From Streptomyces vietnamensis (GTDB lineage Bacteria > Actinomycetota > Actinomycetes > Streptomycetales > Streptomycetaceae), in NCBI RefSeq assembly GCF_000830005.1, contig NZ_CP010407.1:1641001-1705000 (forward strand): DNA of 64,000 nucleotides. Reading direction: 5' to 3'. Shown here piece by piece: positions 1 to 6,487 of the stretch. Both the position numbers and the translations under genes were made by a program. Within the stretch, counting starts at the first letter, position 1. Each line of letters starts with the position of its first letter. Below the pieces are notes generated by a model. It did not search any database, had not been told where the DNA came from, and saw nothing but the letters and a program-made list of their open reading frames with translations.

Positions 1-59
1 GTTGGTAGAGCATCACCTTGCCAAGGTGAGGGTCGCGAGTTCGAATCTCGTCGTCCGCT
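1..59 (+). tRNA. tRNA-Gly (GCC), 5' end outside window
   Basis: The D-arm remnant, anticodon arm with GCC at 20-22, T-arm GTTCGAATC and 3' acceptor strand CGTCCGC (52-58) with discriminator T59 are present. The first dozen or so bases lie before the window. It heads a tRNA array on the same strand. Confidence 0.9.
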
Positions 60-98
60 CGATGTGGGGGATCTTCCCGAACCCCCGTTATCACTCCT

Positions 99-169
99 GG
101 TGGAGTGGCCGAGAGGCGAGGCAACGGCCTGCAAAGCCGTCTACACGGGTTCAAATCCCGTCTCCACCT
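99..169 (+). tRNA. tRNA-Cys (GCA)
   Basis: Acceptor strands GGTGGAG (99-105) and CTCCACC (162-168) pair perfectly. The anticodon GCA is at 131-133 in a CTGCAAA loop and the T-loop reads GTTCAAATC. The CCA tail appears to be encoded (170-172). Confidence 0.93.
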
Positions 170-173
170 CCAA

Positions 174-245
174 GGACGATTAGCTCAGCGGGAGAGCGCT
201 TCCCTGACACGGAAGAGGTCACTGGTTCAATCCCAGTATCGTCCA
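174..245 (+). tRNA. tRNA-Val (GAC), copy 1
   Basis: Acceptor GGACGAT (174-180) pairs with ATCGTCC (238-244); anticodon GAC is at 206-208. It starts only 2 nt after the CCA of tRNA-Cys. Its body equals the three following Val tRNAs, but the acceptor stem differs (GGACGAT instead of GCGCGAT). Confidence 0.93.
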
Positions 246-279
246 CTGGATCTTCGGATCCCGGATCTCCGGATCCCCC

Positions 280-351
280 GCGCGATTAGCTCAGCGGGAG
301 AGCGCTTCCCTGACACGGAAGAGGTCACTGGTTCAATCCCAGTATCGCGCA
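280..351 (+). tRNA. tRNA-Val (GAC), copy 2
   Basis: Acceptor GCGCGAT (280-286) pairs with ATCGCGC (344-350); anticodon GAC at 312-314; a CCA follows at 352-354. The spacer before it (246-279) is made of repeated GGATC words. Confidence 0.93.
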
Positions 352-381
352 CCACACTTCACGCACCCCTCGGGTGCGCCC

Positions 382-453
382 GCGCGATTAGCTCAGCGGG
401 AGAGCGCTTCCCTGACACGGAAGAGGTCACTGGTTCAATCCCAGTATCGCGCA
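382..453 (+). tRNA. tRNA-Val (GAC), copy 3
   Basis: Identical in body to copies 2 and 4; anticodon GAC at 414-416. No encoded CCA follows (ACGC instead). The spacer before it holds a small hairpin, CGCACCC (362-368) with GGGTGCG (372-378), a possible processing signal. Confidence 0.93.
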
Positions 454-482
454 CGCAGTACAGGCACCCCTCGGGTGTACCC

Positions 483-554
483 GCGCGATTAGCTCAGCGG
501 GAGAGCGCTTCCCTGACACGGAAGAGGTCACTGGTTCAATCCCAGTATCGCGCA
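483..554 (+). tRNA. tRNA-Val (GAC), copy 4
   Basis: Acceptor GCGCGAT (483-489) pairs with ATCGCGC (547-553); CCA follows at 555-557. It is the last gene of the array and is followed directly by a strong terminator. Confidence 0.93.
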
Positions 555-561
555 CCACCAG

Positions 562-599
562 GAAGCCCCCGGTCGCAGCTCGCGGCCGGGGGCTTCTTC
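562..599 (+). terminator. Intrinsic terminator of the tRNA array
   Basis: An 11-bp perfect stem, GAAGCCCCCGG (562-572) with CCGGGGGCTTC (586-596), is followed by TTC. It could also serve the convergent zinc-ribbon gene that ends at 609. Confidence 0.85.
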
Positions 600-608
600 G
601 TACCCCCG

Positions 609-896
609 TCAGGAGGAGAAGAGCAGCCGTCCGAAGCCGCCCTTGTGGTGGTGACCGCCGTGGTGACCACCGTGGTGGCCGCCGTGGTGCGGGGCACCCC
701 AGGCGGGCGCGGCAGGCTGCGCCGGGTAGGCCGGCGGGGCGGGCGGCGCCTGCTGGACCCACTGGGACTCCAGGCGGGTCAGGGCCTCCAGCTCTCCGTA
801 GTCCAGGAATATGCCCCGGCAACCGCTGCACTGCTCGATCTGGACACCGTTGCGGTTGTACGTGTGCATGGCCGCATGGCACTTGGGACACTGCAT
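609..896 (-). CDS. Small zinc-ribbon (zf-TFIIB type) protein
   Basis: This 95-residue protein opens with CPKC (residues 3-6) and a second pair CSGC (23-26), the four-cysteine zinc ribbon of the TFIIB-like family. The GIFLDYGELEAL stretch is typical of this family. A Pro/Ala-rich linker follows, then a C-terminal tail of repeated GGHH units that could itself bind metal. The start at 896 is preceded by GGGAG at moderate distance. The function is unknown in the family; zinc binding is inferred from the cysteines. It converges on the tRNA array. Confidence 0.85.
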   Translation of the reverse strand: MQCPKCHAAMHTYNRNGVQIEQCSGCRGIFLDYGELEALTRLESQWVQQAPPAPPAYPAQPAAPAWGAPHHGGHHGGHHGGHHHKGGFGRLLFSS

Positions 897-962
897 GCTC
901 GGCTCAACTCCCTGACATCGCCGTTCGAATGATGCTTCACCTTACGTGGACGCCGGAAGTGC

Positions 963-1916
963 CTACCCGGTTCGATGTCCGGCGATGCGGGCACAGGTGT
1001 CGATCATCACTTCCTCCACCTCGTCGAGCGGCCGGCGCTCGGCCGTGGACTTGGCGAGGGCCAGGGCGGCGGTCTGGACCGTCAGGGCCCGCGCGGGCAC
1101 GTCGAGCCGGTCCCACGGGTCGGGGCCCACGGCGGGGCCGCCCGCCTCCTGGTACGCGCCGAGGAAGCGGGACCAGACCTCGGGCGGCAGGAGGCCGGCG
1201 GCGAACCAGGCGGCGGGCCGGGCCAGATCCCAGGCGGGGTCGCCCAGGCCCAGGTCGTCTATGTCGATGAGCCGCCAGGGCGCGTCGGCCCCCGAGCGGG
1301 TGTCGCGGACCAGCTGGCCCAGGTGGAAGTCGCCGTGGCAGAGGAGCCGGTACGCCGCGGGGGCTTCCGGGACCGTCCGCCAGGCCTCCAGGACGGTGGC
1401 CGTCGCCGGGTGGTCCGGAGCCGCGCGGCGCATCCGGTCCACCGCGAGGGCCGCCTTCGCCGGGGCCCGCATGTCCGGGAGGCGGTCGGCCCAGCCGGGC
1501 GGGGGCGGGGTCCCGTGCAGCAGCGCGAGGAGCCGCGCCGCCTCCTCCCACGGTGCGGCGTCGGGGTCATCCGGGGCGACGGGCGGACCGTACGGCCAGA
1601 CGGTGACCGGGCGGCCGTCGAGCGCGTCGGAGCCGGACCGCGGCAGCGGGAGGGGCGGCAGGAAGACGCCGCCGACGTCCTGGTGCCCGGCCAGCGCGAG
1701 CCGTACGCGATGGGCCTCCGGGTCCGTGCCGGGCGCGTGCGCCTTGGCGACCAGCTCCCCGTGCCGTACGACGGTGCCGTCGTCCCGGTCGGCCAGCACC
1801 CCGACCAGGCCGCTCGCGCAGCGGCAGGGACCGTCTGCCGGGTGAGCCGCCGCACGGGCGAGGGCGGCCAGGCCGTGCAGCGGGGGCGGGGCGGGTATCC
1901 GAGGTGCTGAGTCCAC
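963..1916 (-). CDS. Aminoglycoside phosphotransferase-like kinase (APH family)
   Basis: The 317-residue product carries the APH/choline-kinase catalytic signature HGDFHLGQL, in which the usual Asn is Gln, followed by the metal-binding LIDIDDLGLGDPAWDLA region. Family members phosphorylate aminoglycosides or small metabolites with ATP; the substrate here cannot be named. I chose the GTG at 1916 because family-like sequence begins just after it. An open frame extends upstream to 2033 but is Pro/Arg-rich and unlike a protein N-terminus. Resistance function should not be assumed, because Streptomyces encode many such paralogues. Confidence 0.85.
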   Translation of the reverse strand: MDSAPRIPAPPPLHGLAALARAAAHPADGPCRCASGLVGVLADRDDGTVVRHGELVAKAHAPGTDPEAHRVRLALAGHQDVGGVFLPPLPLPRSGSDALDGRPVTVWPYGPPVAPDDPDAAPWEEAARLLALLHGTPPPPGWADRLPDMRAPAKAALAVDRMRRAAPDHPATATVLEAWRTVPEAPAAYRLLCHGDFHLGQLVRDTRSGADAPWRLIDIDDLGLGDPAWDLARPAAWFAAGLLPPEVWSRFLGAYQEAGGPAVGPDPWDRLDVPARALTVQTAALALAKSTAERRPLDEVEEVMIDTCARIAGHRTG

Positions 1917-2118
1917 TCCCGGAGCGTACGGGGTGCCGGACGGGCCTGTCGGGAACGCGCTCGGGAATGCCGCTCGGGGCTGCCGCTCGGGAATGCGCGA
2001 GGGCCGGTCAGCTCCCCAGCTGACCGGCCCCACGCTGCCGTCCGCCGCACCCCCGTCCCCACGGGGTTGATGGCCGGATGTCCCGACCCGGGCCGCTCTC
2101 CCGGGTCCGGGGCGCCGC

Positions 2119-2286
2119 TCAGCGCCCCAGCATCACGCCCACGGACGACGCCTGTGTGACCACCGCTTCCCAGCCGCCGAAGACGACCACGAGCAGGGCC
2201 GCGAGAGGGAGGACCATGGCGGTGGCCACCAGGGGGTGACGGCGGCCCGAAGGCCGGGGGGTCGTCCGGTGCGCCGTGTAGGCCAT
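2119..2286 (-). CDS. Small single-span membrane protein
   Basis: The product is 55 residues, with a basic N-terminus (about 20 residues, including RRHP) and one hydrophobic helix around LVATAMVLPLAALLVVVFGGW. The ATG at 2286 has an excellent ribosome site (AGGAGAGGAACC directly before it), which is the main support for the gene. A -10-like TAGTGT lies about 80 bp upstream (minus strand, 2364-2369). No function is recognised. Confidence 0.7.
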   Translation of the reverse strand: MAYTAHRTTPRPSGRRHPLVATAMVLPLAALLVVVFGGWEAVVTQASSVGVMLGR

Positions 2287-2787
2287 GGTTCCTCTCCTGT
2301 CGTGTCTGACGCGGCGGGTGCGTGACCTCGGGGGACGAGTGCTGCACCCGCCGCTTGACCTCAACACTAGGGAGCGGGAAGCGCCGGGACGTCATGCCCG
2401 CGTATCGACTTCCGGGCCTCCATGAGGATGACGTCCGCCCGTGCGGCGTACTCCCCTGGGTGGAGACGCGGCCTCGGAACCCCGGGTCTTCCCGGAGGGG
2501 TCGCACGGAGACGGCGTGGCGGCGTGACTTCGCTCACTTCCCCGGCTGCCGTGTGCCCGGGTGGGGCGAGCGGGCCCGGAAGCCGTCCTCCGGGACCACC
2601 CGTCGGATCCGAGACCGCTCGTCAAGTGGGTTTCCGGGGGCGGAGGTTGGGACCCGCCTTCTATGCCGTCCGCCCCCGGCGTCCCCCTCAGCACTGACAA
2701 TCGATCCCGGTGCGAGGGCGCGGCCTATGAGCGCGTACGGGCGCCACTACGTAAGCTGTGCCACGTCGAACGGACGAGGGGACGGAC
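2287..2787. other. 500-bp gap between divergent genes
   Basis: I see no credible gene here. It should hold the promoters of the small membrane protein (minus) and of the kinase (plus). Candidate -10 boxes are TAGTGT on the minus strand (2364-2369) and TAAGCT on the plus strand (2752-2757), neither with a clear -35. Open frames in the gap have low third-position GC and no ribosome sites. Confidence 0.5.
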
Positions 2788-4002
2788 ATGGCGATGATGC
2801 GGCTCCGGCGCGAGGATCCGCGGATCGTCGGGTCGTTCCGGCTCCACCGCAGGCTGGGGGCCGGCGGGATGGGCGTCGTGTACCTGGGGTCCGACCGGCG
2901 CGGCCAGCGCGTGGCGCTGAAGGTGATCCGGCCCGACCTGGCCGAGGACCAGGAGTTCCGGTCGCGGTTCGCGCGCGAGGTGTCGGCCGCACGGCGGATC
3001 CGGGGCGGCTGCACCGCGCGGCTCGTCGCGGCCGATCTGGAGGCCGACCGCCCCTGGTTCGCCACCCAGTACGTGCCCGGCCCCTCGCTGCACGACCGGG
3101 TCGCCGAGGAGGGCCCGCTGCGCGCCGCCGACGTGGCCTCGATCGGGGCCGCGCTCTCCGAGGGCCTCGTCGCCGTCCACGAGGCCGGGGTCGTCCACCG
3201 GGACCTCAAGCCCTCGAACATCCTGCTCTCCCCGAAGGGCCCTCGGATCATCGACTTCGGGATCGCCTGGGCGACGGGCGCGAGCACCCTCACCCATGTC
3301 GGCACCGCCGTCGGATCGCCCGGCTTCCTCGCCCCCGAGCAGGTGCGCGGCGCGGCCGTCACCCCGGCCACCGACGTGTTCTCGCTCGGCGCCACCCTGG
3401 CGTACGCGGCGATGGCCGACTCCCCCTTCGGGCACGGCAGTTCCGAGGTCATGCTCTACCGCGTCGTGCACGAGGAGCCGCAGCTCCACGGCGTGCCGGA
3501 CGCGCTCGCGCCGCTGATCCGGGCCTGCCTCGCGAAGGACCCGGAAGACCGTCCCAGCACCCTGCAGCTGTCCATGCGGCTCAAGGAGATCGCGGCGCGC
3601 GAGGCCCAGGGGCTTCCCGTCTCCCGACCGCCCGTGCAGCGGGAGCGGACCGAGGAGCGGAACACCGTCCGGCCGACCGAGCGGTACACCGAGCGGGACG
3701 TGCCTGGTCGTGGTGCCGAGCGGGGTGGCGAGCGCGGTTCCGAGCGGGGCGGGGAGCGTGGACCTGAGCGGGGGGCGGGGCGTGCGCCCTCGTCCCGTCC
3801 TTCGTCGACGGGACCCGGGCCTCGGACCGGAGGGTCGCGCGGGCCTCAGTCCCGGCCCGGGACCCGGCCCGGTGCCCGGTCCACGTCGACCGGCCGCCGC
3901 CCCGCCAATCCTCGGCTGCTGCGGCAGCGGCTCTTCGTGTTCGTGGTCGTGACGCTCGTCGTGGCCCTCGGCATCGCCGCCGCTCAGGCCCTTCAGGGGT
4001 AG
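2788..4002 (+). CDS. Membrane-anchored Ser/Thr protein kinase (PknB-like)
   Basis: This 404-residue protein has a complete eukaryote-type kinase domain at about residues 15-265: G-loop LGAGGMGVVY, ATP lysine in VALKVI (K45), catalytic HRDLKPSN near 137, DFG near 156 and the APE-equivalent APEQVRG. A low-complexity Arg/Glu/Gly linker follows, with repeated GGER/GSER units, then one transmembrane helix close to the C-terminus. No PASTA or other extracellular sensor domain follows the helix, so the signal is probably cytoplasmic or protein-borne. The start at 2788 is preferred over an in-frame ATG at 2758 because GAGGGGACGGAC precedes it. Targets are unknown. Confidence 0.93.
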   Translation: MAMMRLRREDPRIVGSFRLHRRLGAGGMGVVYLGSDRRGQRVALKVIRPDLAEDQEFRSRFAREVSAARRIRGGCTARLVAADLEADRPWFATQYVPGPSLHDRVAEEGPLRAADVASIGAALSEGLVAVHEAGVVHRDLKPSNILLSPKGPRIIDFGIAWATGASTLTHVGTAVGSPGFLAPEQVRGAAVTPATDVFSLGATLAYAAMADSPFGHGSSEVMLYRVVHEEPQLHGVPDALAPLIRACLAKDPEDRPSTLQLSMRLKEIAAREAQGLPVSRPPVQRERTEERNTVRPTERYTERDVPGRGAERGGERGSERGGERGPERGAGRAPSSRPSSTGPGPRTGGSRGPQSRPGTRPGARSTSTGRRPANPRLLRQRLFVFVVVTLVVALGIAAAQALQG

Positions 4003-4014
4003 CACCCCAGGAGG

Positions 4015-4833
4015 TCAGGCTTCCGGGCGGCCCGTCGCCACCGCGTAGAACGCGACCGCCGCCGCAGCGCCCACGTTGAGCGAGTCGACTCCGTGGGCCA
4101 TCGGGATGCGGACCCACTCGTCGGCGGCGCGCAGCGCCTGCGTGGACAGGCCGTCGCCCTCCGCTCCCAGCATCAGCGCCACCCGGTCCAGGCGGTGCGG
4201 GGCGGCCTCGTCGATCGAGGTCGCCTTCTCCGCCGGGGTGAGGGCGAGGAGCTTGAAGCCCGCCTCCCGTACCGCCTCCAGGCCTCGGGGCCAGGCGTCC
4301 AGGCGGGCGTACGGGACGGAGAAGACCGCGCCCATCGACACCTTCACCGAGCGCCGGTACAGCGGGTCCGCGCAGTCCGGGGACAGCAGGACCGCGTCCA
4401 TGCCGAGCGCGGCGGCGCTGCGGAAGATGGCCCCGATGTTCGTGTGGTCGTTCACCGACTCCATCACCACCACCCGGCGGGCGTCGGCGAGGAGTCCGGC
4501 CGCGTCCGGCAGCGGCTTGCGCTGCATCGAGGCGAGCGCGCCGCGGTGCACGTGGTAGCCGGTGACGCGTTCCGCGAGGTCCGGCTGGATCGCGTACACC
4601 GGCGCCGGGACCTCGTCGATGACGTCCCGCATGACGTCCACCCACTTGGCGGAGAGCAGCATCGACCGCATCTCGTACCCGGCCTGCCTGGCCCGGCGGA
4701 TGACCTTCTCGCCCTCCGCGATGAACAGGCCCTCGGCCGGCTCGCGCCTGCGGCGGAGCTCGACGTCGGTCAGGCCGGTGTAGTCGCGCAGGCGCGGGTC
4801 GTCGGGGTCGTCGATCGTGATGAGTTCGGCCAC
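4015..4833 (-). CDS. TrmH/SpoU-family RNA 2'-O-methyltransferase
   Basis: The 272-residue product has an N-terminal RNA-binding region (GLFIAEGEKVIRRA) and the three SPOUT knot motifs: NDHTNIGAIFRSAAALG, LMLGAEGDGLS and IPMAHGVDSLNVGAAAAVAFY. Such enzymes transfer a methyl group from SAM to a ribose 2'-OH in tRNA or rRNA. The exact site cannot be read from sequence. The GTG at 4833 begins the family-like sequence; its ribosome site is weak. It lies downstream of cobA on the same strand with a 62-bp gap and is convergent with the kinase gene. Confidence 0.9.
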   Translation of the reverse strand: MAELITIDDPDDPRLRDYTGLTDVELRRRREPAEGLFIAEGEKVIRRARQAGYEMRSMLLSAKWVDVMRDVIDEVPAPVYAIQPDLAERVTGYHVHRGALASMQRKPLPDAAGLLADARRVVVMESVNDHTNIGAIFRSAAALGMDAVLLSPDCADPLYRRSVKVSMGAVFSVPYARLDAWPRGLEAVREAGFKLLALTPAEKATSIDEAAPHRLDRVALMLGAEGDGLSTQALRAADEWVRIPMAHGVDSLNVGAAAAVAFYAVATGRPEA

Positions 4834-4895
4834 GAGGTGATACTGCCTTGTCCGGGGTGTGGTGCCAATGTGCGGGAAGGTTTGGTTACCCCTGG

Positions 4896-6152
4896 TTACT
4901 CCGGGGTGTCGCTTCCGTGGTTCTTCGTCAGCTTGTCGGGGCCCTCGGTCACCACGTCGCCGATGACGATGACCGCCGGCGGGCGGACCTCCTCCGCCTT
5001 GACCGTCTCCGCGACCGTCGCCAGCGTCGCGTCCACCCGGCGCTGCGTCGCCGTCGTGCCCTCCTGGACCAGGGCCAGAGGGGTGTCCGGGCTCTTGCCG
5101 TGGGCGATGAGCGCCTCGGCGATCTTGCCGATCTTGTCCACGCCCATGAGGATCACGAGCGTGCCCGTGAGCTTCGCCAGCGACGCCCAGTCCACGAGGG
5201 AGCGCGGGTCGTCGGGGGCCACGTGGCCGCTGACCACCGTGAACTCGTGGGCCACCCCGCGGTGCGTCACCGGGATGCCGGCCGCTCCCGGGACCGAGAT
5301 CGAGCTGGAGATGCCCGGGACCACCGTGCAGGCGATGCCCTCGGCGGCCAGGGCCTGCGCTTCCTCCATGCCCCGGCCGAAGACGAAGGGGTCTCCACCC
5401 TTGAGGCGGACCACCGACTTGCCCTGCTTCGCGTGCTCGATCAGGGCGTTGTTGATGGCCTCCTGGGCCATGAAGCGGCCGTACGGGATCTTCGCCGCGT
5501 CGATCACCTCGACGTGCGGCGGCAGCTCGTCCAGGAGGTCGCGGGGGCCGAGCCGGTCCGCGATGACCACGTCCGCCTCCGTGAGCAGCCGGCGGCCCCG
5601 GACCGTGATCAGGTCCGGGTCGCCCGGGCCGCCGCCCACCAGGGCGACGAAGGGGGTGCGGGAGCGGTGCGCGGGCGCGGCGATCGAACCGTCGCGGAGG
5701 CCCTCGACGATCGCGTCCCGTACGGCTGCGGAGCGGCGGGGGTCGTGGCCCGTGAGCACCGCGACGGTCACGCCCGCGTCGCGGCCCGTCGCCGGGGTCC
5801 AGGCCGTCGCCGCTTCGGCGTCGTCCGCTCGTACGCACCAGGTCCTGGTGCGCTCCGCCTCGGCCGAGGCCGCGGCGTTCGCCGCCGGGTCCGTCGTCGC
5901 CACCAGGGCGTACCAGGCGTCCGCCAGGTCGCCCTCCTCGTACCGCCGCTTGATCCAGGTGATCTCGCCCGTCTCCGCCATCGCGTCCACGGACGGGGTC
6001 GCGGAGGGCGAGATCAGGGTGATCTCCGCGCCCGCGGCGATCAGGGCCGGGAGGCGGCGCTGGGCCACCTGGCCGCCGCCGAGGACGACGACGCGGCGGC
6101 CGGCGAGGCGCAGTCCGACGGGGTAGGCGGGGTGCTCGGCGTTCTCTGCCAT
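4896..6152 (-). CDS. cobA: Uroporphyrinogen-III C-methyltransferase with siroheme-synthase N-domain (CysG/CobA type)
   Basis: The 418-residue protein is bifunctional in layout. Residues about 15-110 form a Rossmann domain with VVVLGGGQVAQRRL, as in precorrin-2 dehydrogenase/ferrochelatase. From about 165 to the end it is an SAM-dependent methylase (VALVGGGPGDPDLITVRG, RLKGGDPFVFGRG, VVPGISSSISVPGAAGIPVTHRG). It converts uroporphyrinogen III to precorrin-2, the branch point to siroheme and cobalamin, and probably oxidises it toward sirohydrochlorin. The segment between the domains is shorter than in enteric CysG, so ferrochelatase activity is uncertain. GAGGAG precedes the ATG. Confidence 0.93.
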   Translation of the reverse strand: MAENAEHPAYPVGLRLAGRRVVVLGGGQVAQRRLPALIAAGAEITLISPSATPSVDAMAETGEITWIKRRYEEGDLADAWYALVATTDPAANAAASAEAERTRTWCVRADDAEAATAWTPATGRDAGVTVAVLTGHDPRRSAAVRDAIVEGLRDGSIAAPAHRSRTPFVALVGGGPGDPDLITVRGRRLLTEADVVIADRLGPRDLLDELPPHVEVIDAAKIPYGRFMAQEAINNALIEHAKQGKSVVRLKGGDPFVFGRGMEEAQALAAEGIACTVVPGISSSISVPGAAGIPVTHRGVAHEFTVVSGHVAPDDPRSLVDWASLAKLTGTLVILMGVDKIGKIAEALIAHGKSPDTPLALVQEGTTATQRRVDATLATVAETVKAEEVRPPAVIVIGDVVTEGPDKLTKNHGSDTPE

Positions 6153-6441
6153 GGGTGAGCGGCTCCTCGGAGAGCGTGGCGGTGCGGGCGAGGGTGCCGC
6201 TGCTGCGGTGGAGCGGCTCGTTCATGGTCACGATAGCGGTGACCTGGGGGTTGCTGGGTGTGACGGATGTCCCCCGGCCGGTGGGCAGTGCGGCGGATGC
6301 CCCGGCCGGTGGGCAGGTGCGTGGGGGCCGCTCCGGAACCGGGTTCGGGACTGCATGATTTACGGCGCCTGCGGGGGACATCGGATGCCTGGGCGTTTCT
6401 TACGCGCCACAAATCACGCTTTACGTCCCGAACCCGGTTCC
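6153..6441. promoter_or_regulatory. cobA upstream region with a 19-bp inverted repeat
   Basis: This gap between cobT and cobA (both minus strand) has no gene. It contains a perfect 19-bp inverted repeat: CCGGAACCGGGTTCGGGAC at 6333-6351 and its complement at 6425-6443, 73 nt apart. Each arm is itself a near-dyad (GAACC-G-GGTTC). Closer to cobA is a 30-bp-spaced direct repeat of CGGATG(T)CCCCGGCCGGTGGGCAG (6264-6288 and 6294-6316). I looked for a cobalamin riboswitch core on the minus strand and did not find one. Confidence 0.6.
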
Positions 6442-6481
6442 GGCGCGTCCCCCACTCCCGTTCGTGGGTGGGGGACGCGCC
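6442..6481 (-). terminator. Intrinsic terminator after cobT
   Basis: A 14-bp perfect stem, GGCGCGTCCCCCAC (6442-6455) and GTGGGGGACGCGCC (6468-6481), sits 6 nt beyond the bluB-cobT stop codon on the minus strand. It should separate that gene from cobA. Confidence 0.85.
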
Positions 6482-6487
6482 GTGGTC

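Noticed and set aside
1..600. Integrated element at the tRNA array.
   Set aside because: No integrase, no att-like partial tRNA duplicate and no change in base composition follow the array.
2392..2700. A 102-codon minus-strand ORF in the gap before the kinase gene.
   Set aside because: Weak start without a ribosome site, Ser/Pro/Gly-rich with no motif, and poor third-position GC.
6153..6487. Cobalamin riboswitch before cobA (and likewise at 9911-10214 before cobT).
   Set aside because: I looked on the minus strand for the B12-box core and flanking conserved words and did not see them; a covariance-model search would settle it.
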